From positions 1 through 64,000 of the forward strand of contig NZ_QMIE01000017.1 in the NCBI RefSeq assembly GCF_007625075.1: a stretch of DNA of 64,000 bases, written 5' to 3'. Below the pieces are notes generated by a model, which saw only the letters and a program-made list of their open reading frames with translations, was not told the DNA's origin and ran no database searches. This document shows positions 56,709-64,000 of the stretch, piece by piece. Each line of letters opens with the position of its first letter. Within the stretch, counting starts at the first letter, position 1. Origin of the DNA: Oceanidesulfovibrio indonesiensis (lineage in GTDB: Bacteria > Desulfobacterota > Desulfovibrionia > Desulfovibrionales > Desulfovibrionaceae). Position numbers and translations under genes: made by a program.

Positions 56709-58448
56709 ATGGACAAGATTCTTCGCATAGACGTCGGTGCGCCAGGTGGACCGAAAGCCACCGTGGAGCCTCTCGGCGATTACGCCGGACTCGGCGGCCG
56801 CGCCATGACCAGCCTGGTGGTCGCCAAGGAAGTCCCGGCAGACTGCCACCCCCTGGGCCCTGAAAACAAGCTCGTCATCTCACCCGGCATCGCGTCCGGT
56901 TCTGCGGCGTCGTCGTCCGGCCGGCTTTCCATAGGCTGCAAAAGCCCCCTCACCGGCACCATCAAGGAATCCAACGCCGGCGGCCAGCCATCCATGTACA
57001 TCGCCCGCCTTGGCTACGCCGCGATCATCATCGAGGGTGAGCACGACAGAAACGCCGGATTCCATAAGATTGTCATCTCGGAGAGCGGCGTCGCTATCGA
57101 GAAGGCCGACGACCTCGCCGGGCTGCGCAACTACGCCACGGCCGAAAAGATCAAGGAAAAGCACGGCGACAAGGTTGCGCTCATCTCCATCGGCACCGCC
57201 GGCGAGATGCGCATGGCCTCTGCGTCCATCGCCTGCACAGATCCCGAGTTCCGCCCCACCCGCCACGCGGGCCGCGGCGGCGTCGGCGCTGTGATGGGCT
57301 CCAAGGGCATCAAATGCATCGTCGTTGATCCCGGCGGCGCCAAAATGCGCCAGCCCGCCAACCCCGACGCGTTCAAAGAAGCCAACCGCAAGTTCGTGGA
57401 AGGTCTGCGCGGCCACGCCGTGACCGGCCAGGGCCTGCCCACCTACGGCACCAACGTGCTCACCAACATCCTCTGCGAAGCAGGCGGCTACCCCACGTAC
57501 AACTTCAAGGAAGGCCAGTTCAAGGGTGCGGAGAAAATCTCCGGCGAGACCCTGGCCGACACCGAGAAGGTGCGCGGCGGCAATCCCACCCACGGCTGCC
57601 ACCGCGGCTGCGCCATCCAGTGCTCCGGCGTGTTCGTGGACAAGGACGGCAACTACGTCACCAAGCAGCCCGAGTACGAGACCGTCTGGGCGCACGGCGG
57701 CAACTGCGGCATCGACGACCTGGACACCATCGCCAAGCTCGACTTCATGGATGACGACATCGGTGTGGACACCATCGAGATGGGCGTGACCATCGGCGTG
57801 GCCATGGATGCCGGCGTCATTCCCTTCGGCGATGCCGAAGGCGCGCTGAAGCTGGTGGAAGAAGTGGGCCAGGGCACTCCCCTGGGCCGCATCCTGGGCG
57901 CCGGCGCCGCCGTCACGGCCAAGTGCTTCGGGCTGGAGCGCGCGCCCGTGGTCAAGAGCCAGGCCATGCCTGCTTACGATCCCCGCGCGGTCAAGGGTGT
58001 GGGCGTAACCTACGCCACAACCACACAGGGCGCGGACCACACCGCCGGCTACGCCGTGGCGACCAACATCCTCAAGGTCGGCGGCGACGTCGATCCCCTG
58101 AGCGCCACCGGCCAGGCCGAGCTCTCCCGGAACCTGCAGATCGCCACTGCCGCGCTGGACGCCACCGGCTTTTGCCTGTTCGTGGCCTTCGCCATCCTCG
58201 ATCAGCCCGAGACATTCCAGGCCATGATCGACACGCTGAACGCCCTGAACGGCACGAGCATGACGGCCGACGACGTCGTCGCTCTGGGCCAGCAGGTGCT
58301 CAAGGCAGAGCGCGAGTTCAACGAGAAGGCCGGCTTCACCAAGGCGCACGATCGCCTGCCGCGCTACTTCTCCCGCGAGAAGCTGCCGCCGCACAATGTG
58401 GTCTTCGACGTGCCTGACGAGGAGTTGGACTCGGTCTTCAACTTCTAA
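56709..58448 (+). CDS. Aldehyde ferredoxin oxidoreductase-family tungstoenzyme
   Basis: 579 aa. N-terminal domain with GGRAMTSLVV and SPLTGTIKESNAGG (tungstopterin-contact region), HAGRGGVGAVMGSKG, then the Fe-S region C297-x3-C301-x3-C305 (GCHRGCAIQC) and C489 (ATGFCLF). The canonical archaeal AOR spacing is CxxC-x3-C, so this is a divergent subfamily whose substrate is not predictable. AAGGAG lies 6 bp before the ATG. Oxidoreductase of the cytoplasm, probably ferredoxin-linked. A terminator follows, before the accessory genes. Confidence 0.93.
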   Translation: MDKILRIDVGAPGGPKATVEPLGDYAGLGGRAMTSLVVAKEVPADCHPLGPENKLVISPGIASGSAASSSGRLSIGCKSPLTGTIKESNAGGQPSMYIARLGYAAIIIEGEHDRNAGFHKIVISESGVAIEKADDLAGLRNYATAEKIKEKHGDKVALISIGTAGEMRMASASIACTDPEFRPTRHAGRGGVGAVMGSKGIKCIVVDPGGAKMRQPANPDAFKEANRKFVEGLRGHAVTGQGLPTYGTNVLTNILCEAGGYPTYNFKEGQFKGAEKISGETLADTEKVRGGNPTHGCHRGCAIQCSGVFVDKDGNYVTKQPEYETVWAHGGNCGIDDLDTIAKLDFMDDDIGVDTIEMGVTIGVAMDAGVIPFGDAEGALKLVEEVGQGTPLGRILGAGAAVTAKCFGLERAPVVKSQAMPAYDPRAVKGVGVTYATTTQGADHTAGYAVATNILKVGGDVDPLSATGQAELSRNLQIATAALDATGFCLFVAFAILDQPETFQAMIDTLNALNGTSMTADDVVALGQQVLKAEREFNEKAGFTKAHDRLPRYFSREKLPPHNVVFDVPDEELDSVFNF

Positions 58449-58461
58449 ACATACAACATCC

Positions 58462-58493
58462 GAAAGGGGGGCCGGCAACGGTCCCCCTTTTTT
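58462..58493 (+). terminator. Terminator between the AOR gene and its accessory genes
   Basis: AAAGGGGG (58463-58470) pairs with CCCCCTTT (58483-58490) around a 12-base loop, then TTT. It lies 14 bp after the AOR stop and 11 bp before the next ATG; it should reduce read-through into the three downstream genes. Confidence 0.8.
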
Positions 58494-58503
58494 CGCGAGC
58501 GCC

Positions 58504-59124
58504 ATGAGCACCACCGACACCACACCCGATTTGGCGACCGCCCTCCCCTGCGAGGCGGGTCCCGAGCTCCTTCCTGCGGCGCTGCCCCTGTTCCAGGGCG
58601 GCATGTTGCTGGACTTCCATACGGGAACCACCGTGGAAGCCCTCATGGTGGAACGTCTCGGGCTCGACCCCGAGTACGCCTTCGGCCGGGTGCAGACCAT
58701 CTTCCTGGACGGACACCCGGTGGACGATCTGAACGACAAGGTCCACAATGGCGCGGTTATCGCCCTGTCGGCCGCACTTCCAGGGCTCATCGGCGCGACC
58801 ATGCGCAAGATGGGTGTGCTTTCGTCGTTTCGGTCCGGCATCAGCCATCGCAACGACGAGGCCCTTACCGCAAGCGGCGACGGCGTGTTCACCCTCAAGC
58901 TGTTCAACGTGATATTGCCGGAGATCGGCCCCGGCCTCCTGGCCCGCGGGGTCAACCTCCCGGCATCGCGCCTCGTGGACAGAATCGCCATGCTGCCCAC
59001 GTCGTTTTTCGAGAGCGAGCCATCCATAATTCTGGAAGGCAGGACCGTGAAGATCGTGCCGGACATGGCAGGCCTGCCCGGCGTGGCCGCGGACCGCCTT
59101 CTGCATCTCGTGGTCAAACAATGA
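58504..59124 (+). CDS. Unknown protein of the AOR locus
   Basis: 206 aa. No signal peptide. The first half (LLDFHTGTTVEALMVERLGL, VQTIFLDGHPVDDLNDKV, ALSAALPGLIGATMRKMG) looks like an alpha/beta fold with a ubiquitin-like flavour; the second half is a separate alpha/beta segment ending in LHLVVKQ. Conserved phrases such as FLDGxPVDDL are ones I associate with unknown proteins in related bacteria, from memory. Weak ribosome-binding site. Co-oriented with the MoaD-like and ThiF-like genes. Confidence 0.7.
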   Translation: MSTTDTTPDLATALPCEAGPELLPAALPLFQGGMLLDFHTGTTVEALMVERLGLDPEYAFGRVQTIFLDGHPVDDLNDKVHNGAVIALSAALPGLIGATMRKMGVLSSFRSGISHRNDEALTASGDGVFTLKLFNVILPEIGPGLLARGVNLPASRLVDRIAMLPTSFFESEPSIILEGRTVKIVPDMAGLPGVAADRLLHLVVKQ

Positions 59125-59182
59125 CGATCTTGTTCTCCGCTGTGGGACAGGGTACCCTGCTCGTCATGGAGGATTGCACCCT

Positions 59183-59410
59183 ATGGCGCTGACTATCAAA
59201 TGCTTTGCCACGTTGTCTTCCTACCAGCCGGAGGACAACGAGAACTATCCGTACATCGAGGGAGATACCGTGACCTCGATCATGAATCGGCTCGGTCTGC
59301 CGCAGGACGAGGTCCACATCATATTCATCAACGGTCGGCACGTGGCCTCCGACGCTCCGGTTTCCGATGGCGACAGGCTCGGCTTCTTTCCGGCTGTGGG
59401 CGGCGGCTAG
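59183..59410 (+). CDS. MoaD/ThiS-family ubiquitin-like sulfur-carrier protein
   Basis: 75 aa. Beta-grasp protein: IKCFATLSSYQPEDNENYPY, TVTSIMNRLGLPQDEVHIIF, DGDRLGFFPAVGGG. The C-terminal GGG is the adenylation/thiocarboxylation end. GGAGG precedes ATG 59183. In AOR operons such a protein (AorD-type) is thought to help tungstopterin assembly. Its stop codon immediately precedes the E1-like gene (TAGATG). Confidence 0.88.
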   Translation: MALTIKCFATLSSYQPEDNENYPYIEGDTVTSIMNRLGLPQDEVHIIFINGRHVASDAPVSDGDRLGFFPAVGGG

Positions 59411-60235
59411 ATGGCCGGCACGTCGCCGGAAACGCTGGCGCGTGAAGCCCTTGGGCGCTTCGCCGGCGGCAGTGCCCCGCTGAATCCGCTGGACGAGCAC
59501 GCCGTGGCTTCCATGTCCGGCCTTTCCCTGTTGGATGTGGAGCGCACCGCCGTGCGCATGGGCATCCTTCCCGAGCGCTACCGCCGGAACACGAACACCA
59601 TCAACCTGGCGGACCAGGCCGTGCTGCTGGATTCCCGCGTCGCCATGGTCGGTCTGGGCGGCCTGGGCGGCTACGTGCTGGAGAGCCTTGCTCGAATCGG
59701 CGTGGGCCGCATACGCGCAGCCGAGGGCGATGTCTTCGAAGCATCCAACCTGAACCGCCAACTCCTTTCCGAAGAGCGCTGGCTCGGCGTGTCCAAGGCA
59801 GCGCCGGCAAAAGAGCGCATTCCGCGCATCAACCCGGCGGTGGAGCTGGAAACAGTCGAGGCGTTTCTGAATGCAGAGACTGTCGGCCCGTTTCTGGACG
59901 GCGTGGACCTGGTGATGGACTGCCTGGGCGGACTCGATTTTCGCGCACCGCTGCAACATGCCGCCGCCGAGGCCGGCATCCCGATGGTCACGGCCGCTGT
60001 TGCCGGTTGGTGCGGCTACGTGGGGGCGGTGGCACCGGGCGCTCCCGGACCGGCGGACCTGCTGCCCCGGAGCGGCGGAGTGGAAGACGAGATCGGCACG
60101 CCGCCTCCCACGGTGATGCTCGCCGCCTCGCTGCAGGCTCGCGAATGCGTGCGCATCCTCCTGGGGGGCGTCGCGGAGCAGTCCGTTCTGCTGTTCGATC
60201 TGGCCGACTCGACCTTCGAGACCATCCGCTTCTGA
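59411..60235 (+). CDS. ThiF/MoeB/HesA-family E1-like adenylyltransferase
   Basis: 274 aa. Rossmann GLGGLGG at 81-87, SNLNRQL at 112-118 with the conserved Arg, and D170 (MDCLGGLDF) near the ATP/Mg site. Where MoeB has zinc-binding CxxC (PCYRC-like) this protein has APGPADLLPRSGG without cysteines, and no second CxxC. An N-terminal 65-residue helical extension precedes the fold. Probably adenylates the neighbouring MoaD-like C-terminus. Confidence 0.9.
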   Translation: MAGTSPETLAREALGRFAGGSAPLNPLDEHAVASMSGLSLLDVERTAVRMGILPERYRRNTNTINLADQAVLLDSRVAMVGLGGLGGYVLESLARIGVGRIRAAEGDVFEASNLNRQLLSEERWLGVSKAAPAKERIPRINPAVELETVEAFLNAETVGPFLDGVDLVMDCLGGLDFRAPLQHAAAEAGIPMVTAAVAGWCGYVGAVAPGAPGPADLLPRSGGVEDEIGTPPPTVMLAASLQARECVRILLGGVAEQSVLLFDLADSTFETIRF

Positions 60236-60370
60236 CGCGCTGGCTCAGACATTCATCCCCACTGAAAAACCCTCCTGCCACAGATGGGGCCTGCCTCCGA
60301 GCCGGTTCCTGAACGGGCACGATGAGCGCTCGCGTTACCTACAACGGGCATCGGCATGTCCGTTTGCGTC

Positions 60371-60946
60371 TCAGTTGCCGCGGTTCTTGTAGAAGAACTG
60401 GTAGAGCTCGAAGCTCTCGATGGCGTTTGCGCAGTTCTTGAGCACGATGGAAAGCAGTGCAAGAAGCGTAGAGGATATGCTGCGCTCGGCTCGGGTTGTC
60501 AGACCCACAAACATCCCCCGTACGCGGGAGCTGGTGGCGAGCACGTGGAGCACGAGGCGATGGTTGCCGTCCTGGGAATAGACAGTGATAGGTCGGTTTT
60601 CGCGGATGGCCATGGCGAATATGCCGGAATCGATGAGGTGCGTGACCTCCCGGCGTATCACTTCCTGATGGACGCTCGGCTCGCACATGCGCAGGATGAA
60701 GTCGTTGGACTGCTCGTCCACCAGGTAGAAGGCCGTGGCGTGGAAACTGACGAACCGGGCGATGCGCTTGCCGGTCTCCGCAAGTATCTGGTCCGGCTCA
60801 TGAAGCTTGTTGATGGATGGCTGAAAATCCCCGAGAGACGACGCCATCTCCAGGATGTCCAGAGTGAGCCGTGCCTGCTCCTCAAGAGTCCTGATACGAT
60901 CTTCAAGCTCCTTGCGGCTCGTCGTGGCTTTTCTTTTTTCAGACAT
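60371..60946 (-). CDS. GAF-like signalling protein
   Basis: 191 aa. N-terminal coiled coil (SRKELEDRIRTLEEQARLTL), then a GAF-like domain (FVSFHATAFYLVDEQSNDFI to GMFVGLTTRAERSISSTLL). Its ATG lies inside the end of the HDOD gene, an 8-bp overlap, so the two are translationally coupled. The domain call is by pattern and moderate. Ligand unknown. Confidence 0.75.
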   Translation of the reverse strand: MSEKRKATTSRKELEDRIRTLEEQARLTLDILEMASSLGDFQPSINKLHEPDQILAETGKRIARFVSFHATAFYLVDEQSNDFILRMCEPSVHQEVIRREVTHLIDSGIFAMAIRENRPITVYSQDGNHRLVLHVLATSSRVRGMFVGLTTRAERSISSTLLALLSIVLKNCANAIESFELYQFFYKNRGN

Positions 60947-62201
60947 CGCTCAAAAAGAACCTCAATACCTGCTCCACCTGATACTGCATCTGCTTTGCAG
61001 TTTCTGAGAGGCAGGACAGCGGAATGTCCAACACGTCCCAGGCGGCGGCCGGATATCTGGGCATGTAGCGCTCGCCGCTGGTGCCAAGCTCCATGCCGTG
61101 GGCCAGCCAATCCGCGGTGAGCATGATGGCGGCTTCCTGCTGGTTGGCTGCCTTGTCTATGTCGTGGTGGCCGGCGACGTTGCGTTCCAGGGATACAGGC
61201 AGGCGCCATTCCTTGAGCAACGCGGCGCCCAGTTCCGGGTGGCTGAAGCCGAGAATCTCTTTCTCCGCATCCAGCAGCAGACAGCAGGATTGGTCCGCCC
61301 GGTCCAGAGCATCGTGCATGGGGCCCGGAAGGTGCTTGTACATCATCAATCGGCCGACGTCATGTAACAATCCGGCAACGAAGAAGCGTTCGGTATTTGG
61401 CGTCTTGTGGTAGCTCCCCAGCAGCCGGGCGCCAATGCCCACGGCGATGCTGTGCTTCCAGAAGCCTTCCATGCTGATGTGCTGGCTGGAAATGCCGCGG
61501 AAATGCGTAACCACGGAAATGCCCATGGCCAACGACACAAGCTGGTTGGAGCCCAGGATGGCCACAGCGCGGGAGACAGAATCTATGGGAACGGAGAGGC
61601 CGTAGAACGGGCTGTTGACCACCTTGAGCACACGGGCGGCAAGGTCCATGTCGTTCGATATGATTTCCGCCACGTCCGTTGCAGAACTGCGGGAATCGTT
61701 CACCACGTCCACGAGCTTGTGAAATACCATTGGGAGCGAGCCCAGCTTCACGTCATCGCGCATCAGCTCCGCGACTGTGAGATTGAGCGGTTTGACTGGC
61801 AGGGGTATCAGTTCCCCTGGAGGCGGAGGCGGTTTGATGATCTTCACTTCCTCGGCCGTGTAACCGCGGGACTCCAGCTCGCGAGCCTTGCGCAGCAGCA
61901 GGAAGCTGAGCATCTCCTTTACGGGCCGCAACGTAACGTCATCGTAGACGAACCGTGCGAGCAGATACTCCCGCGTAGCCTCCACCAGTTGCGGATCGAT
62001 CTGCGAAAGATCTTTCTGATTTTCTTCTTCCTGATCCACGCCTTTCACATCCGCTTCTGTGACACCCCATATCTTGAGTATCCGCAGATGCTTGTCCGAC
62101 ATGATCGTTCCTTCGGAGATGATCTTGCGGCCATTGGAGTCCAGGATGTCGGAGGCCAACTCCATGCCGGGTCGAAGGGCTGCGATGCTGACTATACCCA
62201 T
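60939..62201 (-). CDS. HDOD-domain signalling protein
   Basis: 420 aa. N-terminal PilZ-like/regulator region (MGIVSIAALRPGMELASDIL) and C-terminal HDOD domain from LGSLPMVFHKLVDVVNDSRS to HHDIDKAANQQEAAIML, with NDMDLAARVLKVVNSPFYGL and LLHDVGRLMMYKHL. HDOD proteins lack full HD metal sets and act in signalling; the HHD motif here is partly kept. ATG 62201 is preferred over TTG 62216. Followed by the overlapping GAF-like gene. Confidence 0.9.
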   Translation of the reverse strand: MGIVSIAALRPGMELASDILDSNGRKIISEGTIMSDKHLRILKIWGVTEADVKGVDQEEENQKDLSQIDPQLVEATREYLLARFVYDDVTLRPVKEMLSFLLLRKARELESRGYTAEEVKIIKPPPPPGELIPLPVKPLNLTVAELMRDDVKLGSLPMVFHKLVDVVNDSRSSATDVAEIISNDMDLAARVLKVVNSPFYGLSVPIDSVSRAVAILGSNQLVSLAMGISVVTHFRGISSQHISMEGFWKHSIAVGIGARLLGSYHKTPNTERFFVAGLLHDVGRLMMYKHLPGPMHDALDRADQSCCLLLDAEKEILGFSHPELGAALLKEWRLPVSLERNVAGHHDIDKAANQQEAAIMLTADWLAHGMELGTSGERYMPRYPAAAWDVLDIPLSCLSETAKQMQYQVEQVLRFFLSDV

Positions 62202-62325
62202 GGATTGCTTCTTCAAGAATGTGTCGTGCGGTCGAGGTCTTCCAACCCCGGTCCCTGATTACAGCAACCATTTGTACTCGTAGAAAGAAGCCAGGGCAAG
62301 TCCAATGCGCAAGATGGGATAGGCT

Positions 62326-63072
62326 TCACAGATACCATCGCCAGCTGCGTCCGGCGAGGTACAGGTCGTGAAGGGTATGAATGCCGCCTTGTTTGAGCTT
62401 ACGCACAAGAAAGAGGAAGAGATAGGCGGTCTGGAAGGCGTCCTGCAGGGCGTCATGACTGCCAAAAGCGGGCAGGCCGTAGCGCTCCGTCAGATCCGTG
62501 AGATTATATGATATATTGAGGGTGTAGCGATCATAGTAGGATTCCCACAGCTCGGCCTCGTAGACCTGGGCGAGCCGCATGGTGTCCACACCGGGATTCT
62601 TCAGTTCGGCGCCAAGGACCTTCCGACAGGCTCGGTTGAGAAAACGCATGTCCAGGCCCACATGGTGTCCCACCATGAAACTTGTCCCCAGCCACTCCAC
62701 AAACTGCGGCAATACGTCTTCCAGACCTGGCCGATCCTTGACCTGCTGAGGGGTAATGCGGTGCACAAGCGTCGCCGTTTTGGGCATATCGCCCAGCGGC
62801 CGCACGATTGCTTCGAAGGTGTCGGACGGATCCAGTTCCATATCGCGAATGCGCACGCCGCCGATGGAGACGATTTCGTCGTTTCTGGCGTCCAGTCCGG
62901 TAAGCTCCGTGTCTACCACGGCGAACTCATACTCCTCCAGCGGTTTGCTCTGGTCGAGTTGCTGGAAATAGGCGTGGTTTTTCGCCAGCAGCGGAGCGGC
63001 GGGCGGCCCGGAGATGAGGCCGGCCACGGCGCCTCGGATGCGCTCTGTGATTGAAAGCGGATTGCGGACCAT
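62326..63072 (-). CDS. DEDDh 3'-5' exonuclease (DnaQ-like)
   Basis: 248 aa. Exo I VVDTELTGLD (D54, E56), Exo II HHVGLDMRF, Exo III HDALQDA: a complete DEDDh set. The 40-residue N-terminus is outside the domain. GAGG precedes ATG 63072. It lies 7 bp after the DUF294 gene; DUF294/exonuclease pairs are common beside solute:sodium symporter genes, but none is visible in this window. Confidence 0.92.
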   Translation of the reverse strand: MVRNPLSITERIRGAVAGLISGPPAAPLLAKNHAYFQQLDQSKPLEEYEFAVVDTELTGLDARNDEIVSIGGVRIRDMELDPSDTFEAIVRPLGDMPKTATLVHRITPQQVKDRPGLEDVLPQFVEWLGTSFMVGHHVGLDMRFLNRACRKVLGAELKNPGVDTMRLAQVYEAELWESYYDRYTLNISYNLTDLTERYGLPAFGSHDALQDAFQTAYLFLFLVRKLKQGGIHTLHDLYLAGRSWRWYL

Positions 63073-63079
63073 TGCATCC

Positions 63080-64000
63080 TCAAGCAATGTTCAGTTTATA
63101 CAAGTCCTTGAGAAACGACTGGATGCGCCCGATCACCTGGAAAGCCTCCTTGAGAGTTCGCTTTTCCAGGTCGGTGAGGCTGTCCGGCGCCACGTGGTTG
63201 TGCGGATCTTCCCCGCGTTCCCACTGTGCGAGCTGGTGAACGAGCCGGAGTTGCATGAGGAACTCGTACGCCTCGTGGACTTCGGCTATCAGATCCCTGG
63301 ACACGATACCGTCATCGCTGATGGCTTCCAGCCGTCCCAGAGTACTGGTTTCCGTGATGCCCAGCCTGAGCGCTATGACGCGGGCGAAGTCCGCGATGGG
63401 TGCTATGCCGCGCGATTTCAGGTCGAGCTGGTTCTTGTGCTGGCCGTCCTTTTCCACAATGAAGCCCCGGAAGAACGAAAGGGGCGGCTTGTTCTGCAGG
63501 CAGTTGGCCGCCAGATGGCGCTGGAACACCTCCTGGCGCTGGATGAGCGGCATGATGTAGCTCTTCAGCTCTTCGGCGAAGGCCGCCTGCCCCGGGCCGG
63601 CGCGGAAATCGAAAAAGATCGCCGCATGCATCACCTCCTCCGGATCTGGTTTGAGTATCCAGCGCTCGAAGGTTTGCTTCCATTTGGCCAGGCTGAGCCG
63701 CCATTTGGGGTTGCTGGCCATGATCCCACCCGGGCAGGGCGGGAACCCTGCTTTCACGAGGTGGGCTATGACCCGTTCGGTGAACGCCTCGTAGTAGACA
63801 CCAGCCGCACGCGCAATGAGGGGATCTTCCACGTCGCGCAGGATGATCGCGTTGTCCTGGTCTGTCTTGAACGTCTGCTCCCGCCGGCCCTCGCTTCCCA
63901 TGAGCAGCCAGCAGAACTCCACGGGCGGCGGACCCAGCTGTTTGAGCAGCAGTTTGACCACCTGCCCCAGAAGACAGTCGTTGATGACCGTGATCATCCG
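63080..64000 (-). CDS. DUF294-type nucleotidyltransferase domain protein, 5' part missing
   Basis: The last ~307 codons of a gene whose start lies beyond the right edge. LMGSEGRREQTFKTDQDNAI is the GS-x-D-x-D nucleotidyltransferase motif (GlnD-like), followed by a helical DUF294 C-terminal domain (LDLKSRGIAPIADFARVIAL). Full-length relatives usually start with cNMP-binding and CBS domains. Ends 7 bp before the exonuclease ATG. Confidence 0.88.
   Translation of the reverse strand, partial: RMITVINDCLLGQVVKLLLKQLGPPPVEFCWLLMGSEGRREQTFKTDQDNAIILRDVEDPLIARAAGVYYEAFTERVIAHLVKAGFPPCPGGIMASNPKWRLSLAKWKQTFERWILKPDPEEVMHAAIFFDFRAGPGQAAFAEELKSYIMPLIQRQEVFQRHLAANCLQNKPPLSFFRGFIVEKDGQHKNQLDLKSRGIAPIADFARVIALRLGITETSTLGRLEAISDDGIVSRDLIAEVHEAYEFLMQLRLVHQLAQWERGEDPHNHVAPDSLTDLEKRTLKEAFQVIGRIQSFLKDLYKLNIA

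Noticed and set aside
56880-59117. A 745-codon minus-strand frame opposite the AOR gene
   Set aside because: Antisense shadow; the plus strand carries the complete AOR protein and the 206-aa protein.

Overview
The window is about 62% G+C chromosomal DNA from a Gram-negative anaerobe, most likely a sulfate-reducing deltaproteobacterium of the Desulfovibrionales. The gene order rpmB | DUF177-rpmF-plsX-fabH-fabG-acpP-fabF-glyA-dCMP deaminase-ribD-ribE-ribBA-ribH-nusB-leuS-holA-radC fits that order. So do the tungsten-type aldehyde oxidoreductase locus, a His-type (sulfide-using) Thi4, family-4 Fe-S uracil-DNA glycosylase and many c-di-GMP/HDOD signalling proteins. The lineage is inferred from gene content and order, not from a database search. 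I saw no CRISPR array, rRNA, tRNA, insertion sequence or intact prophage.

Layout. (1) 1-3018: str operon on the minus strand (rpsL-rpsG-fusA-tuf; tuf runs off the left edge). (2) 3419-15661: a surface-glycan island. It holds a CgeB-like glycosyltransferase, a TagF/TagB-like phosphotransferase and a translationally coupled nucleotidyltransferase. Next come a WbpI-type epimerase, a fused WbpB-WbpD enzyme and a WbpE aminotransferase (together a UDP-ManNAc3NAcA route), two GT2 proteins and a deacetylase/methyltransferase-like fusion. Two sigma-54-like promoters with the same sequence signature lie in the island. (3) 15904-21757: accessory genes (secreted SUMF1-domain protein, SDR, DinB, winged-helix regulator plus OFA-type MFS transporter, rhomboid protease). 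(4) 21827-39586: housekeeping core with FxsA, L28, the phospholipid/fatty-acid operon, one-carbon and riboflavin genes, NusB, LeuS, HolA and RadC. (5) 39814-44509: acylphosphatase, Lon, a small unknown, RsgA. (6) 44941-51850: accessory genes (tandem MliC-like lipoproteins, TPP-riboswitch-controlled Thi4, a D-glutamate cyclase split into two convergent genes, UDG, a 60-aa Cys protein, a SPOR protein, a YjfB-like motility protein). (7) 52143-56504: a REC-PAS-GGDEF-EAL protein and three uncharacterised small proteins. (8) 56709-60235: AOR-family oxidoreductase with a 206-aa unknown, a MoaD/ThiS-like protein ending in GGG and an E1-like ThiF protein. (9) 60371-64000: GAF-like/HDOD pair, DEDDh exonuclease and a DUF294 nucleotidyltransferase cut by the right edge.

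The points most worth a second look are the AOR/ubiquitin-like cofactor locus with an internal terminator and an E1 lacking zinc cysteines, a pair of ~100-bp structured intergenic repeats, the sigma-54-like glycan promoters, the split D-glutamate cyclase, and the deacetylase/methyltransferase-like fusion.
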